From positions 1-16,488 of the forward strand of contig JAIPIO010000050.1 of assembly GCA_021734595.1 (NCBI GenBank): a stretch of 16,488 nt of DNA, given 5' to 3'. This stretch comes from Kiritimatiellales bacterium (lineage in GTDB: Bacteria; Verrucomicrobiota; Kiritimatiellia; Kiritimatiellales; Pontiellaceae). Below are positions 1-6,213 of this stretch, one piece after another (within the stretch, counting starts at the first letter, position 1; each line of letters begins with the position of its first letter). The position numbers and the translations under genes are program-made. Below the pieces are notes generated by a model. That model searched no databases. It saw nothing but the letters and a program-made list of their open reading frames with translations, and had not been told where the DNA came from.

Positions 1-765
1 CACACGACCATCACCGATGTCGCCTATCGCGATCAGCATGGCGAGATCAAGCCGAAATCCATCCTGTTTCGCAAGCATTTCTGGGGCAAGCGCTTCTCGA
101 CCGCGTTCTGGCTCATGGGCAGGCCACCGTTCCAGATGGGCGGCAACGAACCGGAGTCGTCGTTCCTGACGGTCTGGTTCGTCGAAGGCGTCAATGATGT
201 CGATGCCGGATCGGATTTTTTGCGGCAGGGCGTGGATCTGAACACGTATGCGGCCTTCACCACGGTCTCGGGCGGGATGCGTTGGAGCAACACGTCGTTC
301 GTCGCCAGCGGCACCCGGGAAAACCCGGTGGTCAACACACCCGGCATCAGGCTGGCGCTCGGCTACTGTTTGCTACTCGATATCCCACTCCGACCAAAAG
401 GCTGGCACTATCGCGATCCGATACAAACCATTGTTGACCGCATCGACAAAGAGGTCGAATTCTTTCACGGCGCGGAATTGCTCTCCTACTGGCGTGCCGC
501 CGAATGGGGTGTGAATGCCGAATCGGAAGATGTCACCGTCGGCGGCTACCGCCATCCCGATGGAACCAAGGCGGTAATGCTCGTTCTCAACAGCGGCGAA
601 GGCCCCGTCGACGCCGCTATCGCCGTCAACGGCAAAAAATTGATCGGCACGGACAAGTGGAACTGCACAGACCTGGAGACGGGAAAAAACATCACTACGC
701 ACAACAACCAGGTAATGGTTCCCACCCCCGCTCACGAAGTGAGATTCATCCTTGTCAGCCAATAG
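1..765 (+). CDS. C-terminal part of a glycoside-hydrolase-like protein (5' end outside the window)
   Basis: The frame is open from base 1, so only the last 254 residues are present and the start lies upstream; the ATG at 115 is internal. The visible part is rich in Trp, Tyr and Gly (for example FRKHFWGKRF, RPKGWHYRDP, YWRAAEW). It ends in a beta-rich stretch of the kind VGGYRHPDGTKAVMLVLNSG followed by a small sandwich-like tail. This pattern, a barrel end followed by a domain containing 'YR(R/H)PDG...LVL.N', resembles the C-terminus of large GH123/DUF6067-like putative glycosidases that are common in PVC bacteria. That family link is pattern recognition only; no catalytic residues are visible. 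The downstream catabolic genes fit a sugar-degradation role. Signal peptide and catalytic domain cannot be judged. Confidence 0.5.
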   Translation, partial: HTTITDVAYRDQHGEIKPKSILFRKHFWGKRFSTAFWLMGRPPFQMGGNEPESSFLTVWFVEGVNDVDAGSDFLRQGVDLNTYAAFTTVSGGMRWSNTSFVASGTRENPVVNTPGIRLALGYCLLLDIPLRPKGWHYRDPIQTIVDRIDKEVEFFHGAELLSYWRAAEWGVNAESEDVTVGGYRHPDGTKAVMLVLNSGEGPVDAAIAVNGKKLIGTDKWNCTDLETGKNITTHNNQVMVPTPAHEVRFILVSQ

Positions 766-799
766 AAAGATGGCATCTCTCCAATAATACACTATTTTA

Positions 800-823
800 A
801 TGGTCGTAATGACCATAATGACC
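800..823 (+). promoter_or_regulatory. Operator-like repeats upstream of the toxin-antitoxin genes
   Basis: Bases 800-816 read ATGGTCGTAATGACCAT: perfect 6-base arms (ATGGTC/GACCAT) around a 5-base centre. The half-site TAATGACC is then repeated directly at 807-814 and 816-823, a 9-base step. The block lies 30 bases before the antitoxin start in an AT-rich stretch. Phd/YefM antitoxins usually autoregulate by binding short palindromes at this position, so an operator is the natural reading. No confident -35/-10 pair was found. Confidence 0.5.
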
Positions 824-852
824 TTTTTATTAAAAATCGGGAGACGACAAAC

Positions 853-1137
853 ATGAACATGGTAAAAGTGTCGATTGCAGAAGCCAAAAGTCATTTTTCA
901 GAACTTGTTTCGCGGGGCGCCTATGCCCAAGAACACATCGTTATCACCCGCCGCGGCAAACCCGTCGCCGCACTGATCGGAATGGACGAGCTGGCAATGC
1001 TGGAAAACCTTGAAAGAAGCCGCGGACTGACTGCAATGATCGACGACTGGGATGACGCGGCCCAGGTCGCTGAAACCGTGGAAGACATATATAAATGCCG
1101 GGTTGAACAAGGAGACGGACGAGATGTATCTCTTTGA
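853..1137 (+). CDS. Phd/YefM-family antitoxin of a type II toxin-antitoxin system
   Basis: This 94-residue protein has a classic Phd/YefM N-terminus: MVKVSIAEAKSHFSELV, then a basic loop VITRRGKPVAALIGMDEL (about residues 3-46). That fold binds DNA and represses the operon. The acidic C-terminal half (IDDWDDAAQVAETVEDIY) is the part that would wrap around and block the toxin. The start at 853 is supported by GGGAG at 839-843, nine bases upstream. A second ATG lies at 859, so the exact N-terminus is uncertain by two residues. The last codons overlap the toxin start by 14 bases, so the two genes are translationally coupled. The operator-like repeats at 800-823 fit autoregulation. Family assignment is firm; pairing with a PIN toxin is a common arrangement. 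Confidence 0.88.
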   Translation: MNMVKVSIAEAKSHFSELVSRGAYAQEHIVITRRGKPVAALIGMDELAMLENLERSRGLTAMIDDWDDAAQVAETVEDIYKCRVEQGDGRDVSL

Positions 1138-1537
1138 CACCGACATCATTGTTTCCTTGCTCAGATACGGAAGTGAATCCGAGGTGTTTGACAGAATTTC
1201 AAATATCCCGGCGCATGAGCAATACCTGTCCGCCATCTCGGTGTCGGAACTGGTCTATGGTGCCTGGCGTAGCCAGCGACCGCAGCATCACATGAACAAG
1301 ATCAGGGAAAATATTCTGACCCAAATTCAAATCGCGCCATTTGATACGAAGGCCGCCTGGGTCGCGGGGAAATTACGGGCCGCACTGGCCAAAAACGGAA
1401 CGCCGCTGGATTTTCCCGATCTGCAAATTGCCGCTATCGCGTTGAGTCAAAAATTCACATTGGTCACCGGCAACACAAGACACTTTGTCCGAATTCCGAA
1501 TTTGAAGCTGGAAAATTGGCTTGACGAAAATCAATGA
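1124..1537 (+). CDS. VapC/FitB-like PIN-domain ribonuclease toxin
   Basis: This 137-residue PIN-domain protein is the expected length for a VapC toxin, a Mg2+-dependent ribonuclease that cleaves RNA (often tRNA) when its antitoxin is lost. The acidic active-site residues are in the right places: D5 (and D7) in MYLFDTDIIVSLL, E42 in SVSELVYG, and D99 in FPDLQIAAIAL. The family signature TGNTRHFVRIPNLKLENW closes the domain, so it looks intact. The start at 1124 has GGAG at 1111-1114, nine bases upstream. An in-frame ATG at 1052 would add 24 residues that match nothing and lie fully inside the antitoxin, so it was not used. The stop shares an ATGA with the start of the next gene. Confidence 0.9.
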   Translation: MYLFDTDIIVSLLRYGSESEVFDRISNIPAHEQYLSAISVSELVYGAWRSQRPQHHMNKIRENILTQIQIAPFDTKAAWVAGKLRAALAKNGTPLDFPDLQIAAIALSQKFTLVTGNTRHFVRIPNLKLENWLDENQ

Positions 1538-2142
1538 AAATCTACGTCATCGGTGACAGCATCTCGATCCAATACGGGCCGCACCTGGAAAAGTATCTCG
1601 ACGGCTTTGCCGATTATTCGCGCAAGGAAGGCGTCGACGAGGCGTTGCTCGATCTGGACACCCCCCAGGGCGCGAACGGCGGGGATTCGCGCATGGTCCG
1701 GGCCTATCTCGCCCAGCGGTTGCGGAAAAACCCGATCCAGGCGGATGTCCTGCTGCTGAACTGCGGGCTGCACGATATCAAAACCAATCCGGAAACCGGC
1801 GCGAAACAGGTCGAATTGCCCCAGTACCAGGACAACCTGCGAGCAATCATCCGCCTCGTCGCCGGCATGAAGCCCGGCCTGGTCTGGATCCGCACCACCC
1901 CGTGCGATGAGAAAATCCACAACCGACGGCCGGACTTCCACCGGTTTGCGGCGGATGTGCGGGCGTACAATGAAGCGGCCGACAACATTATGGCCGAGGC
2001 GGGCATACCCATAATCGATCTTTACACGTTCACCGCCAATCTGGGCGATGATCTGTACTGCGATCACGTCCATTTCAAGGAACATATACGCGAGAAACAG
2101 GCCGCGTTTATCGCTGGCTGGATAGCAGGGATTACTGCGTGA
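1534..2142 (+). CDS. SGNH/GDSL-family hydrolase (esterase-like)
   Basis: This 202-residue protein is a small SGNH hydrolase without a signal peptide. Block I is GDSI at residues 7-10 with nucleophile S9. Block II is the glycine in GANGG (47-50). Block III is NCGLHD (76-81), and block V is D177-H178-V179-H180 (D-x-x-H), supplying the catalytic Asp and His. Members cleave acyl or acetyl esters on sugars, lipids or other small molecules; the substrate cannot be told here. The start overlaps the toxin stop as ATGA (1534-1537) with no clear ribosome binding site, so translation probably depends on coupling. The last residues (AGITA) and the stop codon lie inside an inverted copy of the dispersed repeat (2124-2151), so the original C-terminus may have been replaced. 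Confidence 0.85.
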   Translation: MKIYVIGDSISIQYGPHLEKYLDGFADYSRKEGVDEALLDLDTPQGANGGDSRMVRAYLAQRLRKNPIQADVLLLNCGLHDIKTNPETGAKQVELPQYQDNLRAIIRLVAGMKPGLVWIRTTPCDEKIHNRRPDFHRFAADVRAYNEAADNIMAEAGIPIIDLYTFTANLGDDLYCDHVHFKEHIREKQAAFIAGWIAGITA

Positions 2143-2151
2143 AAGGCAGGG
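2124..2151 (-). repeat. Inverted copy of the dispersed 28-bp repeat, overlapping the SGNH stop codon
   Basis: The reverse complement of these 28 bases matches 6171-6198 with only two mismatches. It also matches the 25-base core of the tandem copies at 3051-3165, in opposite orientation. It supplies the last five codons and the TGA stop of the SGNH gene. Confidence 0.85.
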
Positions 2152-2241
2152 ATAAAAATTAAAAACAACATACAATACGGCGAGAAAGATTTTCCCGTTG
2201 AGGAATATTGTATTGCCGAAGAAGAACTACCCTATGGCGAC

Positions 2242-3009
2242 TTGAGTTATGCGGTCAACGGGGCCCTCATGCGGGTGCATCGGGAACTCGGACCTGGGTG
2301 GGATGAGTATGATTATCACGTCTGTATTATGGACGAATTAAGTCGTATGGGCATTTCAGCTGAGAGCACAACAAGAGGAGTGCTGCGGCATCGCGGAAAA
2401 GTAGTTGACAGATTCGAACTGGATGTAATTGTTGATTCAAAATTGATTCTGGAGCTTAAACACATTCCCTGTGAGTTTGTTCCCGCCAATTACGTCCAAC
2501 TTATCAATTACTTGACATATTGGCGAAAATCAATAGGCATACTCTATAATTTCGGACAGGAGAAACTCCGTGTCCGCCGATTGCGTTTATTGGATAAAAG
2601 GCCGAGCATCAGTATTGCAAGGCATATTCGCGCCAAAACTTTGCCAATAGATAAACTTGCACAGGTCTTAGATGTGCTTGTTACATACAAATATCATACA
2701 TTTTCACTACCCACCCTCAATAAACTTTTTCATATTGAAGCCAATCATCACGATTTGTCTTGCCAGCAACTCCAAGTGCAACCCACCTGCCTTGGTCGCA
2801 ATCTGCCTCCACGCACGGTTGACGCATGGAAGCTAAACGAGGAATTCATTGTTCAACTGGCGGCAAACCGAGATGGTCCATCGCAGCAAAACAAAGCAAT
2901 CCTCAGGTATCGCCTTAAACACTTAAACATAAAGACGGGAATCTTGATCAACTTCACCCCCTCTGAAATTTCTGTCTGCACGGTTTCACAATCCAAAACC
3001 ACCCCTTGA
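2242..3009 (+). CDS. GxxExxY-family PD-(D/E)XK-like protein with a second, degenerate module; true start uncertain
   Basis: Residues are counted from a TTG at 2242. The GxxExxY motif is G19-W-D-E22-Y-D-Y25, following the family lead-in SYAVNGALMRVHRELGPG. A nuclease-like D61...E71-L-K73 core, QLINYL and GILYNFG complete the usual ~125-residue domain. The protein is about twice the usual length, and its second half (VDAWKLNEEFIVQLAANRD ... LKHLNIKTGILINF) looks like a worn second copy of the same fold. The biochemical role of the family is not established. The frame is open back to 2143 with 33 plausible upstream codons and no ATG or GTG. TTG 2242 falls within the conserved N-terminus and lacks a ribosome site, so the annotated start is a fallback. 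The gene is clearly more AT-rich than its neighbours and is flanked by oppositely oriented repeat copies, suggesting transfer. Confidence 0.7.
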   Translation: MSYAVNGALMRVHRELGPGWDEYDYHVCIMDELSRMGISAESTTRGVLRHRGKVVDRFELDVIVDSKLILELKHIPCEFVPANYVQLINYLTYWRKSIGILYNFGQEKLRVRRLRLLDKRPSISIARHIRAKTLPIDKLAQVLDVLVTYKYHTFSLPTLNKLFHIEANHHDLSCQQLQVQPTCLGRNLPPRTVDAWKLNEEFIVQLAANRDGPSQQNKAILRYRLKHLNIKTGILINFTPSEISVCTVSQSKTTP

Positions 3010-3020
3010 TGGGACCTCAC

Positions 3021-3177
3021 GGAGCAACCCATGCAAAAACCACTCCTCAATGCATTTCGCGAAGCAATCCCTGCTTCCTCAACCAAAACCATCAATGCAT
3101 TTCGCGAAGCAATCCCTGCTTCCTCAACCAAAACCATCCATGCATTTCGCGAAGTAATCCCTGCTAAATCCCCATGA
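3021..3177 (+). CDS. Possible 48-codon repeat peptide (coding part 3031-3177) with ribosome site
   Basis: An ATG at 3031 has GGAG at 3021-3024, six bases upstream, which is one of the better ribosome sites nearby. The 48-residue frame contains the 15-residue unit NAFREAIPASSTKTI twice, then a third partial unit HAFREVIPAKSP. It stops at TGA 3175-3177, sharing an ATGA with the start of the next gene. The tandem repeat period is 45 bases, so the frame is kept across copies. This could be a real leader or coupling peptide for the downstream mosaic frame, or simply a repeat with no stop in this frame. No known family was recognised. Confidence 0.3.
3048..3165 (+). repeat. Tandem 45-bp repeat (2.6 copies) of the dispersed element
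   Basis: A 25-base core starts at 3051, 3096 and 3141 with an exact 45-base period. The first two cores are identical. The third carries one change (GCAATCC to GTAATCC) that matches the copy at 6171-6198. The 20-base stretches between cores are nearly identical too, so this is a tandem duplication and not an array with unique spacers. The centre TTCGCGAA is an 8-base perfect palindrome. The block ends nine bases before the ATG at 3174. Confidence 0.95.
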
Positions 3178-4865
3178 AAAATCCCCCAAACATCCTAGTC
3201 TTCATGACCGACCAGCAGCATCACGCGACCATTCGGTCTGACAATCTCTGTCAAACCCCGAACATCGACCGGCTGACCCGGAATGGCGTCCATTTCCGCA
3301 ATGCATTCTGCCCATCGCCCATCTGCACGCCGTCGCGCTCGAGTTTCCAGACCGGTCTTTTTCCGCACCAGCATCACCATACCCACAACATACATTTTGG
3401 GAAATATGCTCACATCATCGAAGAATTCCCGGCGAATACTCCCTTGCTCGGCGACGCGCTGTCCGCCAACGGCTATCGCACGGCTTATTTAGGGAAGTGG
3501 GACTCGGGACTGGAAAAGTCACCGCTGGACTACGGCTACGACATCTATGATGGCAACCCCGGCAAGCCTGCATCCCGGCAATCATTGGATTTGACCGAAC
3601 ACGTGCGCATCCCGGGCGAAGCCGACGAGAAGATGGGCATCATTTCGGCAGTGACCAACGAACCGCCGCAGGCCACCGCCCCGTTCCGTGTCGCGCAGCG
3701 AACCGTTGACACTATCCACAAATGGTCCTCCGGCCCGGAACCAGGAAAGCCGTTTTTCATTTTTGCCTCGACTGTCAATCCGCATGTGCCGTGGTTGTGC
3801 CCGGAAAAGTACACCCGACTCTACGATCCCGCCGACATCCCCGAGCGCGGCATCAAGGTTGACGACTGGGGCATCCACCGCACATGGATTGAACACGAAA
3901 CCGGCGGCTACTGGGACTTCTGCGACTTTCCCCTGGAGCATGCCACGGAGGACGAGGTCGCGGCCTGGCCCCTGCCCTCCCCCGACGATTTCGACTACTC
4001 CAGAGTCCCGGAACTATGCAAAAAGCAGCGGGACTACGCCGTATTCACCGGCAGCGCCGGAACCCCCGACATCATCAACGGCAACGGCATGCTGCGCGGC
4101 ATGGAAGAAACGCTCGTCGACCTGATCACCGACGATCCGGCCGGACTCCTGCTCGCCCGGCGACGCTGTAAAACCACCCTGGAGATTCTGCGCCGCACCC
4201 TGGAGGCGGCCAAAGGGGGGATTGATTTTCTCTGGCTTGGAGAAGATTTGGGTACCCAGCAGGCGCCGATCATCAGCCTCAAGCTTTATCGCCGACACCT
4301 AAAACCGCTGCATCAGACATTCGTTGACCTGGCCAAATCCTTCGACATCCCGGCAATGGTTCATACCTGCGGCTCCAGCAGTTGGGCGTATGAGGATTTC
4401 ATTGCAATGGGCATCAAAGCGGTGGACACGCTGCAACCGGAGGCGAAGGACATGTCACCCGCCTATCTCAAGCGCACCTTCGGCGGACGTCTGGCCTTTC
4501 ATGGTTGCATATCCACCGCCGGGCCAGTCGCCTACGGAACCGTCGAGGAAACCGTGCAGTATTGCCGGGACACACTCGACATCATGATGCCCGGCGGCGG
4601 CTCCTGCTTTGCGCCCACTCATCAATTGCAGGACAATTTCACCCCGATGGCGGTCGGCGGCCTGCCCGAGCCAATGACCAGCCACCTCATGCGCCATATC
4701 CCGACCCAGGAGATGATCGTCGAAGCCGGCCTGACCGGCGACCGCGACCTGGCCGTCGAAGCATCGGCGCCGGACCCCATGGTGCCGTCGCCGGACATTG
4801 CCCAAAAAATCGCCGCAGACGTGTTCAATGAATTCAAAGACTATCTGCCGCAGTACAATAAATAA
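3174..4865 (+). CDS. Mosaic frame: sulfatase N-terminus + uroporphyrinogen-decarboxylase-family domain + family-4 glycosidase C-terminus
   Basis: This 563-residue frame has parts of three unrelated families. Residues 1 to about 222 are a sulfatase N-terminus: metal ligands D13-Q14, formylglycine motif C51-T-P-S-R55, GKWD at 107-110 (usually GKWH) and VNPHVPW (201-207). The remaining ~250 residues of a sulfatase are absent. Residues ~225-489 follow the uroporphyrinogen-decarboxylase/MtaA family: VDDWGIHR, PDDFDYS, GIDFLWLGEDLGTQ, zinc-type H397-T-C399-G and C478 in GGGSCFAPTH. About 70-90 N-terminal residues of that family are missing. Residues ~491-563 match the C-terminal tail of family-4 glycosidases (GGLPEPMTSHLMRHI, QEMIVEAGLTGDRDLAVEA, DYLPQY). 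A sulfatase with no C-terminus is unlikely to work; the middle domain keeps its metal site. Either a real recombination product (probably decaying) or an assembly chimera. There is no independent ribosome site; the ATG overlaps the stop of the repeat peptide. Confidence 0.85.
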   Translation: MKNPPNILVFMTDQQHHATIRSDNLCQTPNIDRLTRNGVHFRNAFCPSPICTPSRSSFQTGLFPHQHHHTHNIHFGKYAHIIEEFPANTPLLGDALSANGYRTAYLGKWDSGLEKSPLDYGYDIYDGNPGKPASRQSLDLTEHVRIPGEADEKMGIISAVTNEPPQATAPFRVAQRTVDTIHKWSSGPEPGKPFFIFASTVNPHVPWLCPEKYTRLYDPADIPERGIKVDDWGIHRTWIEHETGGYWDFCDFPLEHATEDEVAAWPLPSPDDFDYSRVPELCKKQRDYAVFTGSAGTPDIINGNGMLRGMEETLVDLITDDPAGLLLARRRCKTTLEILRRTLEAAKGGIDFLWLGEDLGTQQAPIISLKLYRRHLKPLHQTFVDLAKSFDIPAMVHTCGSSSWAYEDFIAMGIKAVDTLQPEAKDMSPAYLKRTFGGRLAFHGCISTAGPVAYGTVEETVQYCRDTLDIMMPGGGSCFAPTHQLQDNFTPMAVGGLPEPMTSHLMRHIPTQEMIVEAGLTGDRDLAVEASAPDPMVPSPDIAQKIAADVFNEFKDYLPQYNK

Positions 4866-4934
4866 AAAACGGTGTCAGATTTGTCCATGATTTAGAAAAC
4901 CGTCTTTTGTTTGACTATTGGTCCTGCCGCAGTA

Positions 4935-4953
4935 CCTTATTATCATAATATGG
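4935..4953 (+). promoter_or_regulatory. Palindromic operator-like site before the ATPase gene
   Basis: CCTTATTATCATAATATGG is a 19-base palindrome with arms TATTAT/ATAATA around a single C, flanked by CC and GG. Only the T/T pair next to the arms is broken. It sits 20 bases before the ATPase start. A TTGACT at 4911-4916 could be a -35 box, but spacing to TATTAT (4938-4943) is 21 bases, longer than ideal. The role is inferred from position. Confidence 0.4.
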
Positions 4954-4973
4954 TTTTACGGGAGAACTAACCC

Positions 4974-6149
4974 ATGGACGCTGCGGCACGGTCAGCCATT
5001 GAACGGGCACGAGTAAACCAGGAAAGATTGCTTGCGCATCAGCCGATGAAGATCCGGCAGTATATCAAACAGCTTGAGATTCAGGGACGCGCCGGGTTGT
5101 TGATTGGCTCCAGAGGAACCGGCAAGACGACGTGGTTGCTGCGACAAGCAGCACAGGAGCACTTCCTATATTTTTCAGCCGATCACCCGGCACTTTCAAA
5201 CATACCGCTTTATGACTTGATCGAAACGGCTTTCATGGAAGGGTACGAGGGCGTCCTGGTGGACGAAATTCATTATGCGGTCGATTGGTCAAGACAGTTG
5301 AAAGCAGCTTACGATGCCTTTCCCGGGAAGCGCTTATTGGCCAGCGATTCAAGTACCATCGTTCTACGCAAGGGAATGGCCGATTTGTCCCGGCGCTTTC
5401 CGATTCGAACTATGCCGTTGCTGTCGTTTCGGGAGTTCCTAATGCTTCGACTTGATGTGGAAATTCCCGTCATTGATCCATTCAACCATGATCCCGCTGA
5501 AATGCGGCGAATAATCAAGGATGTAAATGTGCTCCGCTATTTCCGTGAGTATATGCAAGGTGGATTCCGCCCTTTCTTTTGGGAATCACCAGACCTTTAT
5601 CTGGAAAAAGTGATGAACACGATCAGTAAAACTATAGAGGCCGACATCCCGTTTCTCGTCCCGCAGCTCACGGACAATCATTTACGGCTGATGAATGCGG
5701 TGGTCGGCTATTTGGCAACGGCCAAAGTGCCCCGGCTTGAGATCAATTCGTTATGCAACAAATGGGGAGTGGGCAAAGAAAAGCTGTATCAGCTCCTGGA
5801 GGCCATGCAGCGGTCCCACTTGCTGCGCATCATCCGCAAACAAAACGATTCCAAGATGCATTCGGCGGGGGCAAAAATACTTTTGTATGAACCTTCGGTA
5901 TATGGTTTTTTCAGTCAGAATCGTGGAACGGCCAGAGAAGCGTATGTGGCCTCGGCCTTTGCGGAAGCAGGCACACCGGTATTCGCCGCGAGCCGGGAAG
6001 TTGACAGCGACTTTCTTGTGGGCCGTCGCACAATCGAAGTCGGTGGTGCCGGAAAATCACGAAAACAGGCCGACTTTGTCGTCCGGGACGACACCGACCT
6101 GCCGTCGCCGGGCGTTCTTCCTCTTTGGCTGCTCGGGCTACAGTATTGA
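4974..6149 (+). CDS. AAA_14/DUF4143-type P-loop ATPase
   Basis: This 391-residue protein is close to the full family length. It has Walker A GSRGTGKT (residues 45-52), Walker B GVLVDEIH (93-100), a sensor-like LLASDSSTIVL (121-131), and the PLLSFREFLMLRL segment typical of the family. A middle winged-helix-like region follows (INSLCNKWGVGKEKLYQLLEAM). The C-terminal DUF4143-like part contains EVDSDFLVGRRTIEVGGAGKSRKQ-type residues (D and E near K), which recall a nuclease fold, and the common ending LPLWLLG. These ATPases are numerous and mobile in many genomes; their cellular role is poorly defined. GGAG at 4961-4964 supports the start at 4974. An operator-like palindrome lies just upstream, so the gene is probably expressed alone. 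Confidence 0.85.
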   Translation: MDAAARSAIERARVNQERLLAHQPMKIRQYIKQLEIQGRAGLLIGSRGTGKTTWLLRQAAQEHFLYFSADHPALSNIPLYDLIETAFMEGYEGVLVDEIHYAVDWSRQLKAAYDAFPGKRLLASDSSTIVLRKGMADLSRRFPIRTMPLLSFREFLMLRLDVEIPVIDPFNHDPAEMRRIIKDVNVLRYFREYMQGGFRPFFWESPDLYLEKVMNTISKTIEADIPFLVPQLTDNHLRLMNAVVGYLATAKVPRLEINSLCNKWGVGKEKLYQLLEAMQRSHLLRIIRKQNDSKMHSAGAKILLYEPSVYGFFSQNRGTAREAYVASAFAEAGTPVFAASREVDSDFLVGRRTIEVGGAGKSRKQADFVVRDDTDLPSPGVLPLWLLGLQY

Positions 6150-6170
6150 CATCCTAAAACAAAAAAACAT

Positions 6171-6198
6171 CCCTGCATTTCACGAAGTAATCCCTGCT
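6171..6198 (+). repeat. Single direct copy of the dispersed repeat, upstream of the Gfo/Idh gene
   Basis: The 25-base core at 6174-6198 differs from the third tandem copy (3141-3165) at one base (TTCGCG to TTCACG). It ends 15 bases before the ATG at 6214, a layout like that at 3141-3174. In the frame of the downstream gene it reads IPAFHEVIPAK, compared with IHAFREVIPAK at 3174. Confidence 0.9.
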
Positions 6199-6213
6199 AA
6201 AAAGAACATCGCA

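Noticed and set aside
1531..2175. 214-codon open frame on the minus strand over the SGNH gene
   Set aside because: Antisense to a gene with all SGNH motifs; no recognisable family.
3048..3165. Possible small CRISPR array (25-base repeats at a 45-base step)
   Set aside because: The 20-base 'spacers' are nearly identical to each other, so this is a tandem duplication; there are no cas genes.
4866..4890. Sequence resembling motifs seen beside REP-associated transposases (GGTGTCAGATTTGT)
   Set aside because: Only a short likeness from memory; there is no transposase or second copy in the window.
4866..4910. Intrinsic terminator after the mosaic gene (ACGGT 4869-4873 with ACCGT 4899-4903, then CTTTTGTTT)
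   Set aside because: A five-base stem with a 25-base loop is too weak to call as a terminator.
5695..6213. Upstream extension of the Gfo/Idh frame by 173 codons
   Set aside because: The extension runs out of frame through the ATPase gene and the repeat, with no family match before ATG 6214.
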